Below are positions 1-9,221 of a stretch of 64,000 nt of DNA, one piece after another. How positions within the stretch are numbered: the stretch's first letter is position 1; every line of letters starts with the position of its first letter. Source of the stretch: CAUTUX01 sp963542015 (GTDB lineage: Bacteria; Bacillota; Clostridia; Christensenellales; CAG-917); the NCBI GenBank assembly GCA_963542015.1, contig CAUTUX010000004.1:24149-88148 (forward strand), read 5' to 3'. A program made the translations under genes and the position numbers. The notes under the pieces were generated by a model that saw nothing but the letters and a program-made list of their open reading frames with translations, made no database searches and was not told the origin of the DNA.

Positions 1-2
1 AA

Positions 3-173
3 TATACAAAACCAAAAACAGTTAATGGGCAAAGTGTTCCAGATATTCTACTAACTGGAAATCATAAGTTAATTGATAAATGGAGATTTGAGAAAAGTCT
101 AGAAGAGACTTTTAAACATAGAATGGATCTTTTAAATAAAATAAATATAGAGGACTACATACCGAAAAGATGA
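3..173 (+). CDS. trmD: tRNA (guanine-N1)-methyltransferase TrmD, C-terminal end (partial)
   Basis: Open reading frame entering from the left edge and ending with TGA at 171-173. The visible 56 residues contain the TrmD C-terminal signature: a Y-T-K-P start, then VPDILLTGNHKLIDKWR, followed by the basic helix that packs on the trefoil-knot domain. TrmD makes m1G37 in tRNAs, which prevents frameshifting. The stop overlaps the start of rbgA (ATGA), so the two are translationally coupled, and trmD next to rplS is the usual bacterial order. Only the C-terminus is seen, so catalytic residues cannot be checked. Confidence 0.85.
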   Translation, partial: YTKPKTVNGQSVPDILLTGNHKLIDKWRFEKSLEETFKHRMDLLNKINIEDYIPKR

Positions 174-1012
174 CTATTAACTGGTTTCCTGGACATATGA
201 CAAAAGCTGTACGAGCAATGAAAGAGCATATTAATATGGTTGACTCTCTCATATATATCTTGGATGCCAGAGCGGTTAAGTCATGTTTAAATCCAGTATT
301 GAATAATATTTGTAGAACAAAAAATGTTTTATATTTAGTTAACAAATGTGACCTTGTTGAAAGCGCAGATTTAAAAGAATGGGAAAGATATTTTACTAAA
401 AATAATATGCATTATTATTTCTGTGTGGGTACTCAAGTTAAAGCGAAGGAAATTATTTCAAAACTAAAAGAAGTTAACAATGAAAAGTTGAAAAAAGCAG
501 AAATCAAAGGAATAAAATATCAAATTAAAGCAATGGTAGTGGGAATACCTAACAGTGGAAAATCAACTGTAATCAACTCAATTTCAAATAAAGTTAAGAC
601 AGTAACTGGCAATAAACCTGGGGTTACTAGAGGAGTACAATGGATACATTTAAATGAGGTTTCGTTACTTGATACACCAGGAACATTATGGGGAAAATTT
701 GAAGATGAAGATACAGCTCATAATCTTGCATATATAGGAAGTATAAATGATGATATCTTGGATATTGAGGAACTTGCATTTGATTTCATAAATAAAATTA
801 AAAATCAATATTTTAATTGTATACAAGAAAGATACAGTGTTTCAGATATTAGTAGTGAAACAGCAGAAATAATAGAACAAATTGCGGATAAATGTAACTT
901 TAAATTAAAAAGTAATAATACTGATTATTCACGAACAGCAAAGAGAATAATTACAGATTTTAGACAAGGCAAACTTGGCAAAATAATGCTTGATAGATAT
1001 TGGGATGAGTAA
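170..1012 (+). CDS. rbgA: Ribosome biogenesis GTPase RbgA (YlqF)
   Basis: Circularly permuted GTPase of the YlqF/RbgA family, about 280 residues as usual. The G motifs come in permuted order: G4 NKCD at 58-61, then the P-loop GIPNSGKST at 125-133, then G3 DTPG at 168-171. The N-terminal INWFPGHM signature is also typical. In Bacillota RbgA acts in late assembly of the 50S subunit. The start ATG overlaps the trmD stop (ATGA), and the end overlaps rnhB, so trmD-rbgA-rnhB look like one operon. No unusual residues were seen. Confidence 0.95.
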   Translation: MTINWFPGHMTKAVRAMKEHINMVDSLIYILDARAVKSCLNPVLNNICRTKNVLYLVNKCDLVESADLKEWERYFTKNNMHYYFCVGTQVKAKEIISKLKEVNNEKLKKAEIKGIKYQIKAMVVGIPNSGKSTVINSISNKVKTVTGNKPGVTRGVQWIHLNEVSLLDTPGTLWGKFEDEDTAHNLAYIGSINDDILDIEELAFDFINKIKNQYFNCIQERYSVSDISSETAEIIEQIADKCNFKLKSNNTDYSRTAKRIITDFRQGKLGKIMLDRYWDE

Positions 1013-1619
1013 GCTTTTTGATTTTGATCTAAATATTATTAAAAATGAAAACAAATCATTGATTTGTGGTATTGATGAAGTTGGTAGAGGTTGCTTGGCA
1101 GGACCAGTGTTTTCAACCGCAATAATTATGTTGTATGAGAAATGCATTGAAGGTGTAAACGATTCGAAGGAATTAACCCCTAAAAAAAGAGAAATAGTTT
1201 TTGATGAAATAATGAAAAATGTAACAGACATCTCAACGACTGGGATTTCCAATGTTGATATAGATAAATATGGAATTCTGAAATGTACAATCAATTCAAT
1301 GAAAGAAAATATTGAAAAGTTAAAAGCTAATCCAGATTTAATTTTAGTTGATTATATTGATTTATCACCAGAATACGAATGTGGTAGATATAATTTTCGA
1401 GACATTGTACATGGAGATACTGTTTCATATGCCATTGCAGCCGCATCTATTGTTGCAAAAGTGACGAGAGATAAATTTATGTGCGATTTATCAAAAGAGT
1501 ATCCACAATATCATTTTGAGAAAAATAAGGGATACGGAACTGCCGAACACATAGCAGCAATAAAGGAATTTGGACCATGCCCTATACACAGAATGACATT
1601 TATTAAAAATTTATTCTGA
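1005..1619 (+). CDS. rnhB: Ribonuclease HII
   Basis: RNase HII removes RNA from RNA/DNA hybrids and misincorporated ribonucleotides. The hallmark GIDEVGRG near the N-terminus supplies the first catalytic Asp-Glu pair. DSKELTPKKRE, an Asp in the LVDYIDL strand and HGDTVSYAIAAASIVAKVTRD supply the remaining active-site region. Length is about 204 residues, normal for the family. I chose the ATG at 1005, which overlaps the rbgA stop; a TTG at 990 in the same frame is an alternative, and neither has a strong Shine-Dalgarno. Confidence 0.93.
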   Translation: MSKLFDFDLNIIKNENKSLICGIDEVGRGCLAGPVFSTAIIMLYEKCIEGVNDSKELTPKKREIVFDEIMKNVTDISTTGISNVDIDKYGILKCTINSMKENIEKLKANPDLILVDYIDLSPEYECGRYNFRDIVHGDTVSYAIAAASIVAKVTRDKFMCDLSKEYPQYHFEKNKGYGTAEHIAAIKEFGPCPIHRMTFIKNLF

Positions 1620-1643
1620 ATCCCTTCTATATATTATATTTAA

Positions 1644-1672
1644 TTGTTTATACATATATTTTATGTTAAAAT
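1644..1672 (+). promoter_or_regulatory. Sigma-70-type promoter for rplS
   Basis: TTGTTT at 1644-1649 and TAAAAT at 1667-1672 are separated by 17 bases. This lies in the 125-base gap between rnhB and rplS, giving rplS its own promoter with a leader of about 65 bases. Confidence 0.55.
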
Positions 1673-1679
1673 TTTTCAC

Positions 1680-1744
1680 ATGGCTCAACTGTTCCTATGC
1701 TGGAAGATATTCAGTAAGAACTTTTGTAAGATTTGGAGGAAGTC
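1680..1744 (+). promoter_or_regulatory. Possible ribosomal-protein L19 leader
   Basis: The untranslated leader before rplS contains a nested hairpin: GTTC (1691-1694) pairs with GAAC (1718-1721), with an inner CTG/CAG pair. L19 leaders are known in low-GC Gram-positives (Rfam L19_leader family). I infer a match from position and a hairpin only; a covariance-model search would decide. Confidence 0.35.
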
Positions 1745-2086
1745 ATGAACATAATTGATGTATTAGAAAAAGAGAGCATGAAGCAAGATTTGCCTAAAAT
1801 TGAAATTGGTGATCAAGTTAATGTATTTGTTAAAGTTGTTGAAGGCAACAGAGAGCGTATTCAGTCATATGAAGGAACTGTTATAGCACTTAAACATGGT
1901 GGTGTAAGACAGACAATGACTGTTAGAAGAATCAGTTATGGTGTAGGCGTTGAAAGAACATTTCCGCTACATTCACCAAGAGTTGATAGAATAGAAGTTG
2001 TAAGACACGGAAAAGTAAGAAGAGCTAAATTATATTATCTAAGAGAAAAGACAGGTAGAGCAGCGAAGTTAAAAGAAATTAGATAA
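1745..2086 (+). CDS. rplS: 50S ribosomal protein bL19
   Basis: The 113 residues match bL19, which sits at the 30S-50S interface. Recognisable segments are IEIGDQVNVFVKVVEGNRER, the RIQSYEGTVIA strand, TVRRISYGVGVERTFPLHSP and the terminal VRRAKLYYLR. The ATG at 1745 was chosen because GGAGGAA lies just upstream; an in-frame TTG at 1733 falls inside that ribosome binding site and is not a credible start. Confidence 0.96.
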   Translation: MNIIDVLEKESMKQDLPKIEIGDQVNVFVKVVEGNRERIQSYEGTVIALKHGGVRQTMTVRRISYGVGVERTFPLHSPRVDRIEVVRHGKVRRAKLYYLREKTGRAAKLKEIR

Positions 2087-2098
2087 CTGAGGGTAAAA

Positions 2099-4285
2099 AT
2101 GAAAAAGAGAGTTCTCTCAATAGTAATAACTGTATTGGTTTTGTTACTTGCAATGTTTTCATTTGCTGCATGTGGTGAAATCGATGAAAATACAAATTTA
2201 GTCAAAAATGGAGCTTTTGAGGATTTTAATGACAGTAAGTTTGATAACTGGACTGTTTTTGATGAATCGAAAGGGACTTATGAAAAAGTTTCTCCTGCTG
2301 AAAAAGAAAATAATGCAAAAAGTGATGGGTTTAATTTCGGTAAAGGAATTTTAAAATTAAAAAATGACAAAACTGAAAATTTTGTATCCATCTCTCAGAC
2401 AATTAAAGTAAAAAAAGATCAAGTATATAAATTGTCTATTAGTTGGCGTTATGAAGTTGAATATGATAAGCCTGCTAAAACTACCAAGGGATATCTTCAA
2501 TTAAATGACGGTGCAACAAAAATATCGCATAAAGATGGTATAAATGAGAAGTGGAACACCACTGAAGTTTATATTAAATCCAAGTCAAGAGACTTAAAGT
2601 TGGAAGTTCTTTTAGGGACAAAAGACGCCAAAGAAAAAGGTAATTTGTATGTTGATAATATTTCCTTAACTGCAGTTAAAAATCCTCCAGCAGGAACAAC
2701 AGTTACAACTGTTGCAAAAACAAGCAGAGGAAGTGCTAAATACAATATTAAAAGTCAGTCAGGCACAATTTTAATTGTCTTTGCTTCATTGATCACAGTT
2801 GCATTGGTAATTGCAGGTTCTGTTCTTGCTAGAAGAGCATACAGTAAAAAAGATGTATTTGAAGATTTTGCAACGGCAAAGATAGCAAAAAATAATCCTG
2901 CAATGGCAGCACATTTAGATAAATATCAATTCATCTACATTGGCGTCATAATTGCAGTTTGTGCACTTTTATTAAGATTTATTTTGCTTTTTACAACTTA
3001 CGGATTTGGTAAGGAAATGACTAGTACAATAGAAACTGCAAGATCTATAGCAAAGACTAGTGATTTAACAAAATTCTATTCAAACAACAAAAACAGTACA
3101 GCGGCTCCAGGATTTTTATATCTCCTATCTATATTGGGAGCATTTGGAATAAAGAGCAATAGTGATTTATCAATCATGATAAGGTTTATAAATATCTTAT
3201 TTGATATTGGTATAGTATTAACGCTCTATTTTTATGGTAGAAAATATGTTGGTAACAAATTATCAACAATATATTCGTCATTATATGCTTTGTTACCAAT
3301 TGCTTTCATAATGTCAGCAATGTCAAATACTTTCTTAAGTGTACTTATTGCATTCATATTGATGTTGACATTATTGTTACTTGAAAAAAAATATATTGCT
3401 TTTTATGCAATGTTACCTTTAGCAATTATATTTGATTTGAGAGTTATGGCAGCAGTACCAGTGCTAGCAGTTGTAATGGTATTTGATTATATTAAAGACG
3501 ATGCTTCAATTGCAAAATTCACAAAGAATAGAGCAGTAATGGTGTTCGGAATCTTGGTAACTTTAGTAATGCTTTACTTGTTAACATTACCAATAGCAAT
3601 TACTCAGATTAAAGGCAAAGATGCATTCTACGGATACAAAGCAATTGCAAATGTAATGATAAATAATAAGATATTTGTTTTGAACGGATTAAATCTTTAT
3701 GCCTTAGCTGGAATGAATGGGCAAGAAGTACTTAAGAGTACAGTAATACTTAATATAATATTTATTATAGTATTTGAGATATTCGTTATATCTATGTTTA
3801 TAGGTAAAAAGAATAAGTTGGATGTACTTTTACTGATTGCACTAACATATTCAGTTATGGGAATCCTCACAATGAAAGTAGACTACACATATATTGTAAT
3901 TCCAATTGCAATTCTTATGTTACATACAATGATTGTAGGTGATAAGAGATTATATTTCATTAATGCTGTATTTATGTTCTTGTCAGTAGTAAACCTAACG
4001 CAGATGATTAATGTTTCACAGTTTATTGGTGGTAAGACCAGTGCAATTGCACAAAATCAATTGGTTGCATTTGAAGAAAGAGACCCATTCTTAATTTTCT
4101 TTTCTGTGGTTGCACTGTTAACATTGCTATACTATATGTATGTTTCATACTCAATTACAGTAAGTAAGAAAGTAGTTGATATAAAACCAATGAACGAAAA
4201 TCTTTTCAAATATATTAAAAATAAATTTGTAATGCTAAATAGATATTTCAAAGAAAAGAAAATAGCTAAACAAGCTGCTAAATAA
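2099..4285 (+). CDS. Predicted lipoprotein with carbohydrate-binding-like ectodomain and multi-spanning GT-C-like membrane domain
   Basis: The 728 residues begin with a lipoprotein signal peptide (basic n-region, hydrophobic core, then FAAC with the lipobox Cys near residue 25). A beta-rich ectodomain follows (residues 30-195; NGAFEDF, DNWTVFDE and a VDNISLTAV end resemble CBM4/9-like jelly rolls). After one transmembrane segment near 225-245, about ten further hydrophobic helices run from residue 280 to 690. Their layout resembles GT-C glycosyltransferases that use polyprenyl-phosphate sugars, but I see no decisive catalytic motif. It sits 12 bases after rplS and is followed by a terminator. 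The ectodomain ahead of a GT-C-like domain is unusual; substrate unknown. Confidence 0.6.
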   Translation: MKKRVLSIVITVLVLLLAMFSFAACGEIDENTNLVKNGAFEDFNDSKFDNWTVFDESKGTYEKVSPAEKENNAKSDGFNFGKGILKLKNDKTENFVSISQTIKVKKDQVYKLSISWRYEVEYDKPAKTTKGYLQLNDGATKISHKDGINEKWNTTEVYIKSKSRDLKLEVLLGTKDAKEKGNLYVDNISLTAVKNPPAGTTVTTVAKTSRGSAKYNIKSQSGTILIVFASLITVALVIAGSVLARRAYSKKDVFEDFATAKIAKNNPAMAAHLDKYQFIYIGVIIAVCALLLRFILLFTTYGFGKEMTSTIETARSIAKTSDLTKFYSNNKNSTAAPGFLYLLSILGAFGIKSNSDLSIMIRFINILFDIGIVLTLYFYGRKYVGNKLSTIYSSLYALLPIAFIMSAMSNTFLSVLIAFILMLTLLLLEKKYIAFYAMLPLAIIFDLRVMAAVPVLAVVMVFDYIKDDASIAKFTKNRAVMVFGILVTLVMLYLLTLPIAITQIKGKDAFYGYKAIANVMINNKIFVLNGLNLYALAGMNGQEVLKSTVILNIIFIIVFEIFVISMFIGKKNKLDVLLLIALTYSVMGILTMKVDYTYIVIPIAILMLHTMIVGDKRLYFINAVFMFLSVVNLTQMINVSQFIGGKTSAIAQNQLVAFEERDPFLIFFSVVALLTLLYYMYVSYSITVSKKVVDIKPMNENLFKYIKNKFVMLNRYFKEKKIAKQAAK

Positions 4286-4288
4286 ATA

Positions 4289-4312
4289 AAAGCCCCAAAA
4301 GGGGCTTTTTTT
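4289..4312. terminator. Bidirectional Rho-independent terminator
   Basis: AGCCCC-aaaa-GGGGCT followed by a run of T on the + strand, with AGCCCC-ttttGGGGCTTTTAT on the other. It lies between the convergent GT-C-like gene and the GDPD gene and can serve both. Confidence 0.9.
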
Positions 4313-5075
4313 ATTTCATATTATTTATAAATGTTTCAATCAAATCAAGTGGTATTTTTTCAAAAATTATATTAGCTGAAAATTCTTCAGCTATTTTAAT
4401 TTTTTCTTCAGAGTTAACGGTCCATAAGAGTATAGGAAGTTTCCCAATGTAACTTTTTAGGTATGTATTTTCTTTAAATTTTGGATTTAATGACCTTACA
4501 TCGTAAGCAATGAAGTCAGGTTCACTATTTTGAATTACTTTCAATTTTCCGAAGTAATTAAGCATAAATGAACGCTCTTTATTTCCAAAACGCCAAGAGG
4601 CAAGTTGACCACAGTTAAAATCAGAATGTTGTTTAAGGTATTTAACAGCCTCAAAATTAAAAGATTGAAAAGCAAGTCTTCCACTATAGTTTTTTGTTTG
4701 ATTATCAGCTGTAGCCTCAATTCCGTGATAATACGGATTCAAACCTTTAATTTCACACAATATTCCAGTTTGATTATCAACGAAATCCAAAACTTCTTCA
4801 AAAGTTGGGATCTGCTCTTTTGTTCCAGGTAATTTTAATTTTCTTATTTCATCAAAAGTAGTAGAGGATATGGACTTTTTTATCCCAAAAAGTCTTTTTA
4901 AATTATAATCGTGGAAAACTATTAATTTTTTATCTTTTGTGAGTTGGACATCTAGTTCAATATTAAAATTGTGGTCAATAGCGTTCTTAAATGCAGAAAT
5001 ACTGTTTTCAGGTATACCATTGCCATGCAAACCACGATGGCAAACTGGTCTTTCCATCAACCAATTTAATCCCAT
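4311..5075 (-). CDS. Glycerophosphodiester phosphodiesterase family protein
   Basis: GDPD TIM-barrel family, 254 residues, hydrolysing glycerophosphodiesters to glycerol-3-phosphate and an alcohol. The family signatures are present: CHRGLHGNGIPENSISAF near residue 12 (catalytic His-Arg and the PENT-like motif), IELDVQLTKD (metal-binding Glu and Asp) and VFHDYNLKRL (second catalytic His). No signal peptide, so cytoplasmic. It is a single gene, convergent with its left neighbour and divergent from lepA. Confidence 0.88.
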   Translation of the reverse strand: MGLNWLMERPVCHRGLHGNGIPENSISAFKNAIDHNFNIELDVQLTKDKKLIVFHDYNLKRLFGIKKSISSTTFDEIRKLKLPGTKEQIPTFEEVLDFVDNQTGILCEIKGLNPYYHGIEATADNQTKNYSGRLAFQSFNFEAVKYLKQHSDFNCGQLASWRFGNKERSFMLNYFGKLKVIQNSEPDFIAYDVRSLNPKFKENTYLKSYIGKLPILLWTVNSEEKIKIAEEFSANIIFEKIPLDLIETFINNMK

Positions 5076-5154
5076 ATCTTCCCCATATGTAATTTATTGA
5101 TAAAATTTTAAGCTTTAATTATAATATTGTCAATATTGATTTTTGAGGAAATAC

Positions 5155-6954
5155 TTGAATAAAAACAACATTAGAAATTTTTGTATCATTGCACATATAG
5201 ATCACGGTAAGAGTACATTGGCAGATAGATTAATAGAAAAAACTCAAACTGTAGCCTTAAGAGATATGACATCTCAGTTGCTAGACAACATGGATATTGA
5301 GCGTGAGCGTGGCATTACAATAAAGTTGCAAACTTGTCGCATGAAATACAATTATAAAGGTGAGGACTATATTCTTAATTTAATAGATACTCCGGGGCAT
5401 GTCGACTTTACCTATGAAGTCTCCAGATCCTTGGCCGCTTGTGAAGGTGCTCTTCTTATAGTTGATGCGACACAGGGAATAGAAGCCCAAACATTATCTA
5501 ATTTATATTTAGCATTAGAAAATAATCTCGAGATAATTCCAGTAATAAATAAGATTGATTTGCCATCAGCAGATGTTCCTGCAATTAAGAAGGAAATTGA
5601 GGATATTATCGGATTAGATACATCAAATTGCCCATTAGTATCAGCAAAAGAAGGAATAGGGATTACAGAATTAATTGAAGCCGTAATTGAAAAAATTCCT
5701 GCACCAGTTGGAGATGAAAATGCACCGCTTAAAGCATTAATTTTTGACAGTTTTTATGATAACTTCCGTGGTGCAATTTCAATGGTAAGGGTTTTTGATG
5801 GAAGAGTAAAAGTAGGAGACAGAATAAAAATGTTTTCTACAAAAAAAGAATTTGAAGTTGTTGAAGTAGGATATTTTCATCCGTCATTATATAGTTCCAG
5901 CGAAGTCAAAGCTGGAGAAGTTGGTTATATTGCTGCCAGCATTAAAAATGTATCTGATACGGCAGTAGGTGACACCATTACTCTTGCAGACAATCCAGCA
6001 AAAGAACCGTTAGCTGGATATAAAAAGTCAGTGCCGATGGTATACACTGGTGTTTTTCCAGCGGATGGATCAAAGTATGATGATTTAAAAGAGGCATTAC
6101 TAAAACTTCAATTAAATGATGCTTCTTTATCATTTGAGCCTGAAGTTTCAAAAGCACTTGGATTTGGATTTAGATGTGGCTTTCTTGGATTGCTTCATAT
6201 GGATATAATTCAAGAAAGAATAGAGCGTGAATTTGATTTAAAGATTATAACTACCGCCCCTAGTGTTTCATACAAAGTAATGAAAACAAATAACGAAGAA
6301 ATAATAGTAGATAATCCTATTTCCCTACCTTCGCCAAGCAACATAATATATATTAAGGAGCCAATGGTTAAAGCCACAATATATACTCCGCCAGAATATG
6401 TTGGAACAATTATGGAACTATGTCAGGAAAAGCGAGGAACGATGGAGGATATGTCATATATTGATTCAAAGAGGGTAAGTATAATTTATAAAATGCCACT
6501 TAATGAAATCGTATATGATTTTTTTGATATTCTAAAATCAAGAACCAAGGGTTATGCTTCATTGGATTATGAAATGGCTGATTACGAAAAAAGTGATTTA
6601 TTGAGACTCGATATCTTAATAAACGGAGAAGTTTGTGATGCACTTTCACTTATAACGCATAAAGATAAAGCATATGCAAGAGGAAGAGCAATTGTAGAAA
6701 AACTTCGAAATGTTATTCCTAGACAATTGTTTGAAATACCAATTCAGGCAGCTATTGGATCCAAAATAATAGCTAGAGAAACAGTTAAAGCTGTTAGAAA
6801 AGATGTTCTTGCAAAGTGTTATGGTGGAGATATAACCAGAAAGAAAAAACTTCTTGAAAAACAAAAAGAAGGAAAGAAACGTATGAGGAAGGTAGGCTCT
6901 GTTGAAATTCCGAGTGATGCATTTATTACGATTCTAAAACTATCGGATGAATAA
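5155..6954 (+). CDS. lepA: Elongation factor 4 (LepA), ribosomal back-translocase GTPase
   Basis: EF4/LepA of 599 residues. GTPase motifs: AHIDHGKST (G1) near residue 13, RERGITIK (G2), DTPGH (G3), NKID (G4) and SAKEG (G5), followed by domain 2, the EF-G-like domains and the LepA-specific C-terminal domain with GGDITRKKKLLEKQKEGKKR. I use the TTG at 5155 because GAGGAAA lies just upstream and residues LNKNNIRNF align with the family N-terminus; a TTG at 5143 overlaps the ribosome binding site. It overlaps hemW by 8 bases, a common Bacillota pairing. Confidence 0.95.
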   Translation: MNKNNIRNFCIIAHIDHGKSTLADRLIEKTQTVALRDMTSQLLDNMDIERERGITIKLQTCRMKYNYKGEDYILNLIDTPGHVDFTYEVSRSLAACEGALLIVDATQGIEAQTLSNLYLALENNLEIIPVINKIDLPSADVPAIKKEIEDIIGLDTSNCPLVSAKEGIGITELIEAVIEKIPAPVGDENAPLKALIFDSFYDNFRGAISMVRVFDGRVKVGDRIKMFSTKKEFEVVEVGYFHPSLYSSSEVKAGEVGYIAASIKNVSDTAVGDTITLADNPAKEPLAGYKKSVPMVYTGVFPADGSKYDDLKEALLKLQLNDASLSFEPEVSKALGFGFRCGFLGLLHMDIIQERIEREFDLKIITTAPSVSYKVMKTNNEEIIVDNPISLPSPSNIIYIKEPMVKATIYTPPEYVGTIMELCQEKRGTMEDMSYIDSKRVSIIYKMPLNEIVYDFFDILKSRTKGYASLDYEMADYEKSDLLRLDILINGEVCDALSLITHKDKAYARGRAIVEKLRNVIPRQLFEIPIQAAIGSKIIARETVKAVRKDVLAKCYGGDITRKKKLLEKQKEGKKRMRKVGSVEIPSDAFITILKLSDE

Positions 6955-8017
6955 ACCTGCATCAGTTTATATTCATTTCCCATTTTGTAAAAGCAAATGT
7001 TCATATTGTACATTCAATTCAATAACTGATTTGAGTTTAAAAGAAAAATATATAAATAAGTTACTCGAAGAAATTTCAAATACTAAAATAAATTCATCAA
7101 TTGATACAATATACTTTGGTGGTGGCACACCTTCTTTGATGTCTGAAGACGAAATAAGATTCTTGGCAAATAAACTTAAAGAAAAAAATAAAATAATTGA
7201 CGACTATGAATGCACCATCGAAGTAAATCCAGAAAGTGTTTCTGAAGAAAATTTGGCAACATATAAAGAGGTTGGTATTAATCGAATAAGTGTTGGGATC
7301 CAGTCGTTACAAGATTTCGAATTAAAGAGCATGAATAGAATTCATACTTCATCTGAAGCAATAAATAAATTAGAGTTGGTATCTAAATTTTTCGATAATA
7401 TTTCTTGTGATTTAATAGTTGGTTTTAAGGAAAATAAAACATTAATAGATACGGTAGAAAAACTTAAAAAATATGCAAAATCTTTATCAATATATCTTTT
7501 ATCATTTGATGAAAAAACACTGCTTAATCCGCAAGAAACATATATTGTTAAAAATGAAGATGAGTGTATTGATAGATATAACGAACTTATAGATCATTTA
7601 TTAAATATTGGATATCTAAGGTATGAAATATCAAATTTTGCATTTCCAGGATATCAGTCAAAACATAATATGAAATACTGGTTACGGGGTACATACTATG
7701 GGTTTGGGGCTGGTGCACATTCATTTATATCTGAAAAAAATTTAAGGTTTAGCAATAGTGACACTATTGAAAACTATCTCAATGATAAAGGAAAATCGTA
7801 TGAACAATTGACCGTAAAAGATATTTATGAAGAGAAAATAATGCTAGGGTTGAGAACGATTTATGGGATTGAAAAAAAATATGTAAATGAAAAAATACTA
7901 GCAAAATATAAAGGATATTATTTATTAAAAAATGATAAATTTATACTCAATAGTAAAGGTATGAATATTATGAATCGTATTTGTTTAGACATAGTAGAAT
8001 TGGTTGGTCAAGCTTGA
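6947..8017 (+). CDS. hemW: Radical SAM heme chaperone HemW
   Basis: HemN/HemW-like radical SAM protein of 356 residues. The cluster-binding CxxxCxxC is at C14, C18 and C21 (HFPFCKSKCSYC), followed by YFGGGTPS and EVNPES, which bind SAM. HemW-type proteins, unlike true coproporphyrinogen dehydrogenases, start directly with the CxxxCxxC block as here and insert or carry heme. The start overlaps the lepA stop, so the two are coupled. Confidence 0.88.
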   Translation: MNKPASVYIHFPFCKSKCSYCTFNSITDLSLKEKYINKLLEEISNTKINSSIDTIYFGGGTPSLMSEDEIRFLANKLKEKNKIIDDYECTIEVNPESVSEENLATYKEVGINRISVGIQSLQDFELKSMNRIHTSSEAINKLELVSKFFDNISCDLIVGFKENKTLIDTVEKLKKYAKSLSIYLLSFDEKTLLNPQETYIVKNEDECIDRYNELIDHLLNIGYLRYEISNFAFPGYQSKHNMKYWLRGTYYGFGAGAHSFISEKNLRFSNSDTIENYLNDKGKSYEQLTVKDIYEEKIMLGLRTIYGIEKKYVNEKILAKYKGYYLLKNDKFILNSKGMNIMNRICLDIVELVGQA

Positions 8018-8072
8018 TTTTTCATTGATAAGGGCATTGCAATTTGATATTATTTAATCAACGGAGAGTTTC

Positions 8073-9212
8073 ATGGTTCCAGATTTAAAATATGATGTAA
8101 AGAACAAAACTGCACCTCTTGCCATAGTGGCAACACCTGGAGCGGGCGAATTAGCAGCTTCAATTGATAGTTGGCTAATAAGCTGGTTTAAGAAAGATTT
8201 GGGTGACAGAAAATCATTTATTATTGAATCAGATTGTCCAAGGTTTACAAACGGTGAAGGTAAAGGAATTATATATGAAACTGTGCGAGGCAAGGATTTA
8301 TACATAATATGTGATCCAAACAATCATGGGATCACTTACAATATGTATGGAAAACAAATTCCTATGACGCCAGATGAGCACTTTGCCGATCTCATAAGAC
8401 TTTTGGGAACAACAACTGGAAAGCCCAAGAGAATAACCGTTATAATGCCAATGCTTTATGGTGGCAGACAGCATAGAAGATCAGCAAGAGAATCATTAGA
8501 TTGTGCACTTATGTTGCATCAGCTACAGCACATGGGAGTAAAAGACATCATTACTTTTGATGCACATGACCCAAGAGTGCAGAATGCAGTTCCTCAGATG
8601 GGGTTTGACAATTATTTTCCTCATTATCAAATTTTAAAGAAGTTATCTAAGCATTTCCCGGATGTGCAGTTTAATAAAGATAGAATGATGGTTATTTCAC
8701 CTGATGAAGGGGCAATGCCTAGAAACATTTATTATGCATCAATCCTAGGTCTTGACTTAGGGATGTTCTACAAAAGAAGAGATTATACAAAAATTATAAA
8801 TGGAAGAAATCCAATAGTTGCACATGAATATATCGGAAGTTCAGTCATGGGAATGGATGTATTTGTGGCAGATGATGTAATTGCAACTGGAGATTCGATA
8901 TTAAAACTTGCATATGAGATAAAGGAGAAAGGAGCAAGAAGAGTCTTCCTAGCACCTACATTCTCATTATTCACAGAAGGTATTGAGAAATTTAATAAAG
9001 CATATGAAGAACACGCTTTTGAAGGAGTGTTATCAACCAATCTGACATATAGAATTCCTGAATTAAAGGATGCAAAATGGTTCTATGAAGCAGATATGTC
9101 AAAATATCTTGCATATATTGTGGCTGCATCCAACTATAATATTTCAGCATCTACCTTGTTAAGTCCGTCAGAAAAAATCAAAAAATTAATGGAAAGAATT
9201 AATAGTAAATAG
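8073..9212 (+). CDS. prs: Ribose-phosphate pyrophosphokinase (long, divergent type)
   Basis: 379 residues, longer than the usual 310-320 but like the extended PRPP synthetases of some Clostridia. It makes PRPP from ribose-5-phosphate and ATP. The PRPP-binding loop is VFVADDVIATGDS (canonical DDxxxTGGT, here ending in GDS), ATP/Mg-binding residues are in FDAHDPRVQNAVP, and GGRQHRRSARE is the flexible loop. A clear ribosome binding site (GGAGAG) precedes the ATG. It lies between hemW and the degenerate MBL-fold gene on the same strand. Confidence 0.9.
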   Translation: MVPDLKYDVKNKTAPLAIVATPGAGELAASIDSWLISWFKKDLGDRKSFIIESDCPRFTNGEGKGIIYETVRGKDLYIICDPNNHGITYNMYGKQIPMTPDEHFADLIRLLGTTTGKPKRITVIMPMLYGGRQHRRSARESLDCALMLHQLQHMGVKDIITFDAHDPRVQNAVPQMGFDNYFPHYQILKKLSKHFPDVQFNKDRMMVISPDEGAMPRNIYYASILGLDLGMFYKRRDYTKIINGRNPIVAHEYIGSSVMGMDVFVADDVIATGDSILKLAYEIKEKGARRVFLAPTFSLFTEGIEKFNKAYEEHAFEGVLSTNLTYRIPELKDAKWFYEADMSKYLAYIVAASNYNISASTLLSPSEKIKKLMERINSK

Positions 9213-9221
9213 GAGGATATT

